64,000 nt of DNA from CALMEC01 sp031366605. Its GTDB lineage: Bacteria; Actinomycetota; Thermoleophilia; Miltoncostaeales; Miltoncostaeaceae. Made by a program: the position numbers and the translations under genes. Location of the stretch: positions 6,440 through 70,439 of the forward strand of contig JANLOO010000059.1 in assembly GCA_031366605.1 (NCBI GenBank). The letters are read 5' to 3'. The notes beneath the pieces were generated by a model. The model worked only from the letters and a program-made list of their open reading frames with translations, was not told where the DNA came from and did no database searches. Below are positions 41,075-49,838 of this stretch, one piece after another. The number at the start of each line of letters is the position of its first letter. Position 1 is the stretch's first letter.

Positions 41075-42373
41075 GTGAATAAGGCGATCGACACCGTCTG
41101 GGTGGCGTTCGCGGGTTGTCTTGTGCTGCTCATGCAAGGCGGCTTCGCGATGCTCGAGGTTGGTCTGACGCGCATGAAGAACGCCGGTGCCGTTGCGGCG
41201 AAGGTCCTGGTCAACCTGGCGTTCTCGTTCGCGGCGTTCTGGGCGATCGGCTATGCGTTTGCGTTCGGCGACGGCAACGGATTTGTCGGGGCGTCCGGGT
41301 GGTTTCTGGAACTCGGCAACGGCCAGGGCGTGCAGTCTCTGGCGTATTCGGTGGTCGACGAGCCCATGAAGTTCTTCTTCGAGGCGACGTTCGCCGCGGT
41401 GGCGCTGGCCATCGTGTGGGGCACGACGCTCGACCGGATCCGCTTTGGCGCGTACCTGCCGTTCGCGCTGGTGTTCGTCGGGGTCATCTACCCGATCGTG
41501 GTCCACTGGGTGTGGGGCGGCGGGTGGCTGTCGACGCATTTTCAGGACTTCGCGGGGTCGGGTGTCGTACACGTGTGCGGCGCCGCGGGAGCGCTGGCGG
41601 CGGCCATGTTGCTGGGGCCGCGCATCGGCAAGTTCCGCGAGGGCAGGCCGCAACCGATCCCCGGCCACTCGATGCCGTTGGCGCTGCTCGGCATCTTCAT
41701 CCTGTGGGTCGGGTGGATGGGGTTCAACGCCGGCTCATTCCTTGGGGCCGTGGACAAGCCGCTCGGTCAGGTCATCGTGGTGACCAACCTGGCCGGCGCA
41801 TTCGGGGTGATCGGCGCGACGATGGTCGCGCGCCTCAAGTTGGGCACGCTCGACATCGGGATGATGGGCAACGGTGCCATCGCAGGTCTTGGCGCGATCG
41901 CCGGTCCGTGCGCGTATGTGGCCCCCTGGGGCGGTGCGGTGATCGGGCTCGTCGCCGGGTCACTGATGGTGCTGGTCGTGCTCGCCGTCGACCGTATTCG
42001 TGTTGACGATCCCATCGGCGCCATCGCCGGGCACGGGCTTGGCGGGGTCGTCGGCGTGATCGGCGCCGGTGTGCTGACCACGCCGTCGGCTGCCAAATCG
42101 CTTGGCGTCGGACACGAAGGGCTCGTCTATGGGGGTGGGTTCGTTCAACTGGGGTGGCAGCTCATCGGACTCGCGTGCATCGGCGCGTTTGCGTTCACCG
42201 CGTCGTATGCCGTGTTCTGGGTGATCCGCAACACCATGGGTCTGCGGGCACCTGAGGAGGCGGAACTCGCCGGGCTCGACATCTCCGAGCACGGCATGTT
42301 CGGCTACCCGGAGCGGTTCATGGAGGTCTCCGGCGCTGAGCCGGAGGCGCCGGTCCTGGTCTCGCGCATGTAG
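41075..42373 (+). CDS. amt: ammonium transporter
   Basis: The 432-residue membrane protein has 11 predicted helices. LLMQGGFAMLEVG is in the first helix; the twin pore histidines are in GSGVVHVCGAAGAL and AIAGHGLGGVVG. A C-terminal tail of about 40 residues could bind a PII regulator. It conducts ammonium into the cell when nitrogen is scarce. GTG 41075 with GAAGGGG just upstream is the likely start. No glnK follows; a GC-rich hairpin at 42382-42409 ends the gene. Confidence 0.94.
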   Translation: MNKAIDTVWVAFAGCLVLLMQGGFAMLEVGLTRMKNAGAVAAKVLVNLAFSFAAFWAIGYAFAFGDGNGFVGASGWFLELGNGQGVQSLAYSVVDEPMKFFFEATFAAVALAIVWGTTLDRIRFGAYLPFALVFVGVIYPIVVHWVWGGGWLSTHFQDFAGSGVVHVCGAAGALAAAMLLGPRIGKFREGRPQPIPGHSMPLALLGIFILWVGWMGFNAGSFLGAVDKPLGQVIVVTNLAGAFGVIGATMVARLKLGTLDIGMMGNGAIAGLGAIAGPCAYVAPWGGAVIGLVAGSLMVLVVLAVDRIRVDDPIGAIAGHGLGGVVGVIGAGVLTTPSAAKSLGVGHEGLVYGGGFVQLGWQLIGLACIGAFAFTASYAVFWVIRNTMGLRAPEEAELAGLDISEHGMFGYPERFMEVSGAEPEAPVLVSRM

Positions 42374-42381
42374 CGCCGGAC

Positions 42382-42409
42382 GCCGGGTCGCCTTACGAGG
42401 CGGCCCGGC
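42382..42409 (+). terminator. hairpin after the ammonium transporter
   Basis: GCCGGGTCGCC and GGCGGCCCGGC pair over 11 positions (one G-T) around the loop TTACGA, nine bases after the stop codon. No T-run follows. The adjacent gene is convergent, so the hairpin may serve both. Confidence 0.55.
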
Positions 42410-42422
42410 TCGCAACCCTCAT

Positions 42423-42794
42423 CTAGACCAGGTGAGCTGTGTCGATCGCCAGGTGGCGGTCCAGGCGGATCGCCCGGGGCATCGCGTCAATGACGCACAT
42501 GACCGAGTACAGGTCTCCACGGCGCAGCAGATCGAGGGGCTCGTAGTAGTCGAGCGCGGCGCTGGGAGATGTGAGCCATTCGTGCGCGGCCCGCGGGGTC
42601 ATTTTGACGAAGAGTCCCTCGAACACCAGCAGCAACTCATCCAGCTTCTCGCGCGAACGCGGCCCCGGCGTCATCTCGCCGGTCAACCATGCCTCGACGA
42701 TTCCCGGGGTCGCATCGAGCATCTGTGCGATGTCGAAGCGACTCAGCCCGATGCTCTTCGCGACGCGTTCGAGTGGGCTTAGTTCGTAACTCAC
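42423..42794 (-). CDS. orphan Xre/MbcA/ParS-like antitoxin-type protein
   Basis: The 123-residue protein has a helix-turn-helix-like N-terminus (VAKSIGLSRFDIAQMLDATPGIVEAWL) and a C-terminal segment with HEWLTSPSAAL and EPLDLLRRGD, typical of the toxin-binding domain in MbcA/ParS/Xre antitoxins. No RES-domain or other toxin gene is next to it. GTG 42794 was chosen for its GGAGGGG site; an ATG four codons earlier is within that site. The function may be regulatory rather than antitoxic. Confidence 0.65.
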   Translation of the reverse strand: MSYELSPLERVAKSIGLSRFDIAQMLDATPGIVEAWLTGEMTPGPRSREKLDELLLVFEGLFVKMTPRAAHEWLTSPSAALDYYEPLDLLRRGDLYSVMCVIDAMPRAIRLDRHLAIDTAHLV

Positions 42795-42908
42795 GTTCCC
42801 CTCCATGGGCGGCTGTCTCATCCGCCGGGGCGTCCATCCCCAGCGCGTGCGGCGAAGCCTATCAAGCGCCTTCACAAAACCAAAACAAATCGGCGAGTCG
42901 TCCTCTTG

Positions 42909-43571
42909 CTACGCGCCTGTGCGGGGGTTGCCCCAGGCGTCGTCATGGACGAGCGTGCGCCACGGGCGCTTGATCGCCTTGAGGGCGGGCGGCAGGCTGG
43001 TCGGGAACTCGACCGGGTACCCCAGCGGGGTGATCAGTGGGATCTCAAGCTCCGCCGGGATGTCGAGCAGCGCGCGGAACTCGTCCTCGACGAACCAATG
43101 GAACACCGTCGGGACCGTGCCGAGTCCGCGGGCACGTGCCGCCACGAACAGGTTCTCCATCGCAAACGCCAGTGACGAGACGTCCGCGGTGCGCTCGGCT
43201 TCGCGCTGATCGGCGGGGAACACATTGCGCGGGACGACCAGCCCGACGATCCAGACGGGCACGTCGCGGTAGGTGCCCAATGCCTGCTCTGCGTAGCCAT
43301 GCGCCCAAGCGGTGTGCTCCGCGTCGGACGTCCCCGGCGCTGCTGGGCGTACGGTGCGGAAGTACTCGCCACCGCCGCGGATGACGAGTTCTGCGACGGC
43401 TCGCCGCTTGTCGGCCTCGCGCACGACGACGAAGCTCCAGGCCTGCGCCATCCCGCCCGTGGGAGCGAGCAGTGCGAGGCGAAGCAGCGCGTCGATGTCC
43501 GTCTCTGCCACCGGCGCGTCGGTGTAGCGACGCACGCTCCGGCGTTGGCGGATGGCGTCATCGGCGTTCAT
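42909..43571 (-). CDS. nitroreductase-family FMN oxidoreductase
   Basis: The 220-residue protein begins with IRQRRSVRRYTDAPV, the FMN-phosphate-binding start of nitroreductases, and continues with LLRLALLAPTGGMAQAWSFVVV. LAFAMENLFVAARARGLGTVP and a C-terminal ITPLGYPVE strand complete the fold. Such enzymes reduce nitro compounds, quinones or enones with NAD(P)H; the substrate is not known. It is divergent from the DUF445 gene. Confidence 0.9.
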   Translation of the reverse strand: MNADDAIRQRRSVRRYTDAPVAETDIDALLRLALLAPTGGMAQAWSFVVVREADKRRAVAELVIRGGGEYFRTVRPAAPGTSDAEHTAWAHGYAEQALGTYRDVPVWIVGLVVPRNVFPADQREAERTADVSSLAFAMENLFVAARARGLGTVPTVFHWFVEDEFRALLDIPAELEIPLITPLGYPVEFPTSLPPALKAIKRPWRTLVHDDAWGNPRTGA

Positions 43572-43653
43572 TCTGCTGGCCTCCCGAGTCGTGTGACGAA
43601 CGCCACGCAGACTCTCATATCCGGCCGGCCGCGGCGGATGGCAGGATTACGGT

Positions 43654-44922
43654 GTGGACGGCGAATCCCCGGCACTCGCGCTGCACGACGAAGCCGCTCG
43701 GCGACGGGGGCTGCGTGCGATGAAGGCGCGCGCGACGGGGCTGCTGGTGTTGGCGGCGCTGGTGTTCGTGGCCGTGCGATGGTTGGGTGGTGGGGACGAC
43801 TGGGCGGGGTATGTCGAGGCCGCAGCCGAGGGATCGATGGTCGGTGGGCTCGCCGATTGGTTTGCGGTGACGGCGTTGTTCCGTCATCCCATGGGCATCC
43901 CGATCCCCCACACCGCGCTGATTCCGACGCGCAAAGACCAGCTCGGGCGAGCGATCGGGGAGTTTGTCGAGGAGCACTTCCTGAGCGGCGGCGTTGTGCT
44001 GGAGCGCCTGCGCTCAGTGGGCGTGGCCCGGCGTGCGGCCGCATGGGTCAGCGCCGATGAGCATGCGGCGACCATCGCCCGCCATTCATCGGCGGCGCTC
44101 GCCGGGGCAGCGGGTGTCCTTCGTGACGACACGGTGCAGACGGCGATCGAGCATTCCATTACCGGGTGGGTGCGCCGCGTGCAGTTGGCACCGTTGGCAG
44201 GCCGGGCGCTGACGGTGGCAACCGCCGAGGGTCGCCATGTCGAGTTGGTGGACGCGGCGGTTCGCGGAGGACTTCGGTTTATGGACGACCATCGCGAGTC
44301 GCTGCGTCAGCGCTTTGGCAAGGAGTCGCCGTGGTGGGTTCCGGAGTCGATCGACGACCGCATCTTCACCAAGCTCTTCGACGGGCTCCGCGGTTTTCTG
44401 GCCGAGGTGGGTGAGACTCCGCATCATGAGTTTCGCCGGTACCTGGAGGAGCGCATGGCGCAACTCGCGGAGCGGTTGCAACACGATCCCGAGCTGATTG
44501 CCCGTGGCGAGGAGATCAAAGCGCAGATCGTCGGTCACCCGGCTGTGCAGCGCTGGACGGAGTCGTTGTGGACCGACCTCAAGGCGCTCTTGCAGCGGCA
44601 GGCCGACGATCCGTCGTCGCAGCTTCGTCTGCGCATCGCGATTGAGATTCAGTCGATCGGCCGGCGTGTCGCCCAGGATCCCGAGCTTCAGGCCAAGATC
44701 GACAGTTGGGTCGAGTCGGTCGTGACGTACTTGCTCGAGGAGCACCGCCACCAGGCCGGCGACCTGATCGCCTCGACCGTCGCGCGATGGAATCCCGAGG
44801 ACGCCTCAACCCGCGTGGAGCTCGCAGTCGGCCGGGACCTCCAGTTCATCCGGATCAACGGCACCGTCGTCGGCGGCCTCGCAGGCGTCGCGATCTACGC
44901 GGTGGGCCGCCTGATCGGCTGA
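43654..44922 (+). CDS. DUF445 membrane protein (YjiN-like)
   Basis: The 422-residue protein has an N-terminal membrane helix (about residues 25-45), the DUF445 signature EAAAEGSMVGGLADWFAVTALF with FRHPMGIPIPHTALIP, and a long helical middle part. A final membrane helix ends it (VGGLAGVAIYAVGRLIG). The family is of unknown function and lies in the cytoplasmic membrane. GTG 43654 is the likely start. Confidence 0.9.
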   Translation: MDGESPALALHDEAARRRGLRAMKARATGLLVLAALVFVAVRWLGGGDDWAGYVEAAAEGSMVGGLADWFAVTALFRHPMGIPIPHTALIPTRKDQLGRAIGEFVEEHFLSGGVVLERLRSVGVARRAAAWVSADEHAATIARHSSAALAGAAGVLRDDTVQTAIEHSITGWVRRVQLAPLAGRALTVATAEGRHVELVDAAVRGGLRFMDDHRESLRQRFGKESPWWVPESIDDRIFTKLFDGLRGFLAEVGETPHHEFRRYLEERMAQLAERLQHDPELIARGEEIKAQIVGHPAVQRWTESLWTDLKALLQRQADDPSSQLRLRIAIEIQSIGRRVAQDPELQAKIDSWVESVVTYLLEEHRHQAGDLIASTVARWNPEDASTRVELAVGRDLQFIRINGTVVGGLAGVAIYAVGRLIG

Positions 44923-45369
44923 CGTGACGCACCTGTGGGGATGGGTCGTTCCGATCCATCTGAACCCTCTCCAGCAAAGGGTTTACAGGGCACCCGTGTC
45001 CGACACCGGTAAGGGGCGCGCTGGCGTGAGGACGGGTGGATGATGGTCCGACGTCGGGCATTTTGCCCGCAAATTGGGAACTTTAGGAGCAGGATCGCGC
45101 TTCATAGGCCGTTTGAGGACCGACTTTGTGACAGTCATCAACCGTCGGAAAAGCCCCCTTCCCGACACCTCGTAAACCTTCTGAGTGACGGGGTTCCCGG
45201 GCGATGTGGTGTCAGTTGCGCGGGCGTTGCAAAACGCCCACCCGCTGGGGGTGAAAACAGGACCTCGCGACGCGAGAGTCGCGGCGCTCAGTTCTGTTTT
45301 CTCCTCAGACACGGTTTGTCCGTCCGTGAACCGTTTCGCACAAACTCCCGACACGGCGACAACGCTTCG
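44923..45369. other. structured non-coding region between convergent genes
   Basis: No gene is supported in these 447 bases. The stretch has several clear folds: CGGGCA-TTT-TGCCCG (45055-45069), GGGCGTT-GCAA-AACGCCC with a GNRA tetraloop (45222-45239) and the palindrome CTCGCGACGCGAG (45264-45276). A 15-mer, CCGTGTCCGACACCG (44994-45008), recurs at 54094-54108. It could be a structured RNA or worn mobile sequence. Confidence 0.4.
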
Positions 45370-46191
45370 TCAGCGTGTCGACACCGGCGGGCCGGCTGTG
45401 GCGGCCTGGCGCACTGCGGCGGCTGTGGCCTGCTCGATGCCGAAGCTGCCGAGCCACCAGGTCGCGCCCGCTGTGATCCACGGGGCTGGGTCGTCGTCCG
45501 GCCCGGCTTCGACGACAAGGTCGAAGTCGTCCAGATGCCCGCGAAGTGCGCGGATCTGCTGGGCACACTCGACCAACTGATCGGGGTCGACCATGTCGAT
45601 GGGGAAGTAGCCATCCCAGCGAGCCGCGCGACGGATCGGTGCGCGCCTGGGCCACCGTCCGCCGATCCAGATCGGGATGCGCGGCTGTTGCACGGGACGT
45701 GGCTCGAACGTGACGTCCCGCGCCTGGTAGTGCCGGCCGTTGTGGTCGACGGTCGTCCCGGTCCAAAGTCTCTCGATCAGCTCCAGCGACTCGTCGAGCA
45801 TGTCAGCGCGTTGACGGTCGTCCAACTCCTCGCCGAACGCCGAAAGCTCCCGACCACTCTGATCGCGACCCAATGCCGCGCCCAGGATCATTCGGCCGCC
45901 GCTCAGTACGTCCAGAGTGGTCGTCTGACGCGCGACGATCTGTGGCCGTCGGCGCGCGAGCGGCGTGACGAGCGCCCCGATACGGACGCGTTGAGTGCGC
46001 GCGGCGATCGCCGCCAGCGCGATCCACGGGTCGGCGACCTGACGCACCGGCGGCCGGTACTGGACGTGGTCCCAGATGAAGAACCCGTCCCAGCCGGCCG
46101 CCTCGGCCCGGGCCGCGATGTCTGCGAGCACGCGCGGGTCGGCCAGCTCGTCGAACGGCGGGACGAACAGGCCGAACTGGGCGGCGCTCAT
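45370..46191 (-). CDS. LLM-class (luciferase-like) oxidoreductase
   Basis: The 273-residue TIM-barrel protein starts FGLFVPPFDELADPR and has AAGWDGFFIWDH, RVRIGALVTPLARRRPQIVA and LSGGRMILGAALG, typical of flavin- or F420-dependent luciferase-like oxidoreductases. The IWIGG segment is in the C-terminal half. The substrate is unknown. The ATG overlaps the stop of the upstream aldehyde dehydrogenase gene, so an aldehyde or its acid is a plausible link between the two. Confidence 0.88.
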   Translation of the reverse strand: MSAAQFGLFVPPFDELADPRVLADIAARAEAAGWDGFFIWDHVQYRPPVRQVADPWIALAAIAARTQRVRIGALVTPLARRRPQIVARQTTTLDVLSGGRMILGAALGRDQSGRELSAFGEELDDRQRADMLDESLELIERLWTGTTVDHNGRHYQARDVTFEPRPVQQPRIPIWIGGRWPRRAPIRRAARWDGYFPIDMVDPDQLVECAQQIRALRGHLDDFDLVVEAGPDDDPAPWITAGATWWLGSFGIEQATAAAVRQAATAGPPVSTR

Positions 46192-47576
46192 CTGTCGGGG
46201 AGGTTGATGACGACCAGGCGTGACTCGGTCATCGATTGCACCGCGGCCGCCGGGCCCTCACGGGTGTTTCCGCTGTCTTTGACGCCTCCGTAGGGCATCT
46301 GGTCGGCACGGAACGTCGGTGTCTCGTTGATCAGGACGGCGCCAAAGCGCAGCCGTCGTGCCCATCCGATCGCCCGGTCGACGTGCGTCGTGAAGATTCC
46401 GGCCTGCAGCCCATACGGGGTGGCGTTGGCCAGGTCGATCGCCTCGTCGATCGTGCGGAACGAGGTGAGCCCGACCACAGGCCCGAACACCTCCTCGCGG
46501 AACACGCGCATGGTCTGCGTCACTCCGGTCAACACCGTGGGGTGCAGCAGCCCGTTCCGGACGTCACCCCCGGTTGCGATCCGTGCGCCGCAACCCGTGG
46601 CCTCGGCGATCCATTCCACGACCCGATCACGTGCCGCGGTGGTGATCAGCGGACCGACGTCGGTGGTCGGATCGAGCGGGTCGCCGACGACGAGCGACGC
46701 GACCTTTGCAACCAAGGTATGGAGCAGACGATCGTGGACAGAGGCTTCGACGATGACCCGCTGCACCGACACGCACGACTGCCCGGCATGGGTGAACCCG
46801 GACGAAGCGATGCGGGCAGCGGCTTCGTCCAGATCGGCGTCGGCGGTCACGATGACCGGTGTGGAGTTGCCGAGTTCCAGGGCGACTCGGATCCGCGGGT
46901 GGTTGCGCGCCAGCTGCCAGCCCACCTCGGCGCTGCCGGTGAACGAGATCATCGCGACATCCGGATGATCCGTCAGCGCGGCACCGATGGTCTCGCCGGG
47001 GCCGTTGACTATCTGGAGCGCGCCAGGCGCGAGACCGGCTTCGCACAGAATCTCCATAAGGGCGAGCGCCGAAAGGGGCGTCTCTTCCGACGGTTTCAAC
47101 ACGACCGGGCAGCCGGCTGCGATTGCCGGCGCCACCTTGTGCGCGACGAGGTTGAGCGGGAAGTTGAAGGGCGAGATCGCGGCGATCACGCCAACCGGCT
47201 CGCGCAAGGTGAACCCAAGCTTGCCGGCACCCGATTGCGATGCGTCGACCGGCACCATCTGGCCGACCAAGGTCCGTGCTTCGACGGCGGCGAACGTCAG
47301 CGTGTCGACACAGCGTGCCGCCTCGACCTGCGCCTGTTTCAGCGGTTTGCCGGCTTCGGCAGCGATTGTGCGGGCGAGCTGATCGTGGCGGGCGGCGACG
47401 AGCCCGGCGGCACGCTCGAGAATCCCTGCGCGGGCAGCGGGCGGTGCGGGGGGCAGGTGCTGCAGGGCCACGGTGACCGCGTGGTCGACATCACCGATGG
47501 ATGCCAGTGCGACCGATCCGAGCACCTGACCCGAGAATGGGTTGGTCACGGTCAGCTGGTTCGGCACGTCTCCCAT
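46188..47576 (-). CDS. aldehyde dehydrogenase
   Basis: The 462-residue NAD(P)-dependent enzyme has ISPFNFPLNLVAHKVAPA, the catalytic glutamate in VALELGNSTP and the cysteine in AGQSCVSVQR. LELGNSTP instead of LELGGxxP is seen in lactaldehyde and phosphonoacetaldehyde-type branches, so a small substituted aldehyde may be the substrate. It is followed by an overlapping LLM-class gene. It is not closely related to the ALDH16-type gene at 5355. Confidence 0.92.
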   Translation of the reverse strand: MGDVPNQLTVTNPFSGQVLGSVALASIGDVDHAVTVALQHLPPAPPAARAGILERAAGLVAARHDQLARTIAAEAGKPLKQAQVEAARCVDTLTFAAVEARTLVGQMVPVDASQSGAGKLGFTLREPVGVIAAISPFNFPLNLVAHKVAPAIAAGCPVVLKPSEETPLSALALMEILCEAGLAPGALQIVNGPGETIGAALTDHPDVAMISFTGSAEVGWQLARNHPRIRVALELGNSTPVIVTADADLDEAAARIASSGFTHAGQSCVSVQRVIVEASVHDRLLHTLVAKVASLVVGDPLDPTTDVGPLITTAARDRVVEWIAEATGCGARIATGGDVRNGLLHPTVLTGVTQTMRVFREEVFGPVVGLTSFRTIDEAIDLANATPYGLQAGIFTTHVDRAIGWARRLRFGAVLINETPTFRADQMPYGGVKDSGNTREGPAAAVQSMTESRLVVINLPDR

Positions 47577-47663
47577 CGGGCGACAACCTACGCGGGTCGT
47601 CGGGCCTTTGCCATCACGCAGCTCGCGACCGTTGGGATCGGCGGGTGACGCTGTGGGCGGTGT

Positions 47664-48188
47664 TCACTCCGCGGGTGCACGCAAGGTGATGATCGTCCTG
47701 CTGGCCATGGCGACCCCTCCGCCACCGGCTGTCGGCGTGAGCCTGACGCGGACCTTGAGCCACGTGTGGCTGGCCAGGAGCGAACGCCCACGCGGGTTGA
47801 GCGTGATCCGGAGCGTCTGTTTGGTGCCGACCTTGATGGCGTAGAGCCTGGTCCCGAGCACGAGCGTGCTCTGCTTGCCTGTTTGCCGGTACCGGACCTT
47901 GACGACAAGTGAGAGGCGACCGCGACAGGTCGTTGCGGTGGGTCCACCGCAGGTCACGCTCAACGGAACCACCCAGTTGGTTTGCCGAACCGAGCTGACC
48001 GACGCGGTCACGGCGCGCCCGGGTTGGACGACGTCGCGTGCGAGCGCGGTTACGGACATGGACAGCGGGCCGAGTCCAGTCATCGCAACAACAGCGAGGA
48101 GCCCAACGATCCGACGGCGTACGCGACCTCCTGCGCCACCGGTCGAACGAGCCTGGCCTGGGAGGAGAGCCGTCGTGGGGGACCTCAT
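47664..48188 (-). CDS. secreted beta-rich protein of unknown function
   Basis: The mature protein of about 120 residues follows a long signal peptide (basic n-region, then IVGLLAVVAMTGLGPLSMSV and cleavage near TALA-RD). It has VPLSVTCGGPTATTCRGRLSLVV and LNPRGRSLLASH, a pattern of short strands with a cysteine pair and K/R-rich turns that resembles the repeated Ig-like surface domains common in Solirubrobacterales. ATG 48188 is the chosen start; GTG 48239 is possible. Confidence 0.6.
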   Translation of the reverse strand: MRSPTTALLPGQARSTGGAGGRVRRRIVGLLAVVAMTGLGPLSMSVTALARDVVQPGRAVTASVSSVRQTNWVVPLSVTCGGPTATTCRGRLSLVVKVRYRQTGKQSTLVLGTRLYAIKVGTKQTLRITLNPRGRSLLASHTWLKVRVRLTPTAGGGGVAMASRTIITLRAPAE

Positions 48189-48649
48189 GTCGGTGGATGG
48201 GTTGCGGTGCGTCAGCCGCATCGCGCGGGAGTCCGCCACAGATGATCCAACCCGGTCCTCGTGAAAGCCACCAGTCGAAAGGTCAGTTTGCGCAACGGAT
48301 TTTCCTAACCGAAAGGATAGGCCTCAGCGCAAATACTACCAACGAAATTCTTGAATGACCACAATTACGCCGATTTGCGTCATCCCGGGGCCCGCGCTGC
48401 CACGTGGTCAATTGGCGATTCACCCGGTTGGTCATTTGACCGTCTGACTCGCGGTCGCTTGACCGTCTGCCGGTCGACGCGTGCCCGGGTTGTGATGGGG
48501 GCGTAATCACTTCTGGCTGTTCGTGAGCATCCTGCGCGAGTGGCGTAAGGAGTCTGTGAGACCGGCCCACGTGGTCCGGGTCTCGCCGTAGCGTCGCCTC
48601 ACCACGGGCTGGGCCTTCCGGCCTGTCCTGAGATGAGAAAGGCAGACAC
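48189..48649 (+). other. intergenic region with direct repeats upstream of a surface protein
   Basis: These 461 bases hold no supported gene; a part near 48300-48365 is clearly poorer in GC than its surroundings. The 11-mer TTGACCGTCTG occurs twice on the plus strand (48436-48446 and 48459-48469), 23 bp apart, and could be an operator. The start of the next gene has a GAGAAAGG site. Confidence 0.4.
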
Positions 48650-49393
48650 ATGAGAAAGATCCGATTCCCCTCGCCCGCGATGGTCGTGTCGCTGGTGGCG
48701 TTGTTCGTCGCGTTGGGAGGCGCCGGCTACGCCGCGGTGACGCTTCCACGAGCGAGCGTCGGCAGCGCCCAGATTCGCAGTGGCGCGGTGACCGAGACCA
48801 AGATCGCCAACGGCGCGGTGCGGAGTTTCATGATCCGGACCAACGCGATCTCGAGTCCCAAGGTCAGGAACAATTCGTTGACCGGTGACGACATCCTTGA
48901 GAGTTCGCTCGGTTCGGTCCCCAAGGTCGATGGCATCACGACGATCGCGCTGGTGCGCGCCACCCCTACGGCGGGCGCGGACGAGGCGGCAGCCCGCGCC
49001 GCGGCGCCGGAGATCCCGCTCTCGACCAACGGTCCGCTGACGATCTACGGCAAGTGCCTCAAGGACACCGCGCTCAACATCGTCCGCGCCGAGGTCTATG
49101 TCAAGACGACGGTGGACGGTTCGATCCTCGCGCCGGCGTTGGACGGCGGCACCGGGGCGACGTTCCTCAACGTCGCCACCGCGGAACTCGATCGCAGGGC
49201 CGACAGCGAGACCGCAGCAGTCAACGCCGCCAGCGCGGCCGGAAACGCCGTGGTCGCGATCGCCCCTGACGGAACCGCGGTTCGGACCCTGACCTACTCA
49301 GGGGCCAAGAACGGCACGCTCGCCGGACCCGCCGGGCAGGGTCTCTACGGCAACGGTGACGGTTGCTTCTTCGGCGGTTTCATATTCGGATGA
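48650..49393 (+). CDS. surface-exposed protein of a Thermoleophilia-type family
   Basis: The 247-residue protein has a signal peptide (MRKIRFPSPAMVVSLVALFV, cut near GYAA) followed by short repeats of the type VGSAQIRSGAVTETKIANGAV, then a domain of about 150 residues with two cysteines (GKCLKD, DGCFFG). Proteins with the SPAMVV...ALGGAGYAA start and the SAQIRSGAVT-like repeats are, as I remember, abundant in Solirubrobacterales genomes. The function is unknown; it is probably an extracellular beta-helix or tail-like stalk protein. Confidence 0.75.
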   Translation: MRKIRFPSPAMVVSLVALFVALGGAGYAAVTLPRASVGSAQIRSGAVTETKIANGAVRSFMIRTNAISSPKVRNNSLTGDDILESSLGSVPKVDGITTIALVRATPTAGADEAAARAAAPEIPLSTNGPLTIYGKCLKDTALNIVRAEVYVKTTVDGSILAPALDGGTGATFLNVATAELDRRADSETAAVNAASAAGNAVVAIAPDGTAVRTLTYSGAKNGTLAGPAGQGLYGNGDGCFFGGFIFG

Positions 49394-49427
49394 CCGAGAA
49401 GAGACGGCGTCGGCGCCCCGGGATCGC

Positions 49428-49838
49428 CTACTCGGCGGCCTCGGGGCGCCGGCGCATCGTCTTGACGCGGGAGCGCTGGGCTTTCTGGTCGAGGCGTCTG
49501 GCGACCGAACTCTTGGACGGAGCGGTCGCGCGCCGCGTCTTGCGTGGCACGAGCGCCGCGGCGACTCGTGTGCGGAGGTTGGCCTCGACCGTCGCACGGT
49601 TTCGCTCGCGTGAGCGGTCGGCCTGTGACGCGAGCCGCAGCGGGCGGCGCTTCAAATGCAGCCCGGCGATCAGGCGGTCGCCGATGTGCGGTGGCAGTCC
49701 CTCGAGGGCGTCGATCGAGACGATCAGCTCCGCCCGGGTCTCGGTGTGGTCGCGATGCTGTCCGCCGGGGCCAGAGGCCCGTGAGTATCGCCACGTCGAT
49801 GCGGCGAGGAGGTGGTCGGTGACCGCGTCCGGGGTCAC
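49428..49838 (-). CDS. arfB: ArfB/YaeJ-like ribosome-rescue peptidyl-tRNA hydrolase
   Basis: The 136-residue protein has the GGQ motif in SRASGPGGQHRDHTETRAEL and a basic C-terminal tail (KTRRATAPSKSSVARRLDQK...RRRPEAAE) that in ArfB lies in the mRNA channel of stalled ribosomes. Residues after GGQ are HRDHTET where ArfB usually has NVNKT, so it belongs to a divergent branch. The GTG start overlaps the topB stop by four bases. Confidence 0.82.
   Translation of the reverse strand: MTPDAVTDHLLAASTWRYSRASGPGGQHRDHTETRAELIVSIDALEGLPPHIGDRLIAGLHLKRRPLRLASQADRSRERNRATVEANLRTRVAAALVPRKTRRATAPSKSSVARRLDQKAQRSRVKTMRRRPEAAE

Noticed and set aside
44985..45010. Attachment site of an integrated element
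   Set aside because: No tRNA gene, integrase or second border was found; only a 15-mer recurs at 54094, about 9 kb away, with ordinary genes between.
44983..45354. Minus-strand ORF of 123 codons in the structured intergenic region
   Set aside because: It has mixed composition and no recognisable domain, its start has no ribosome-binding site, and the region is better explained as structured non-coding DNA.
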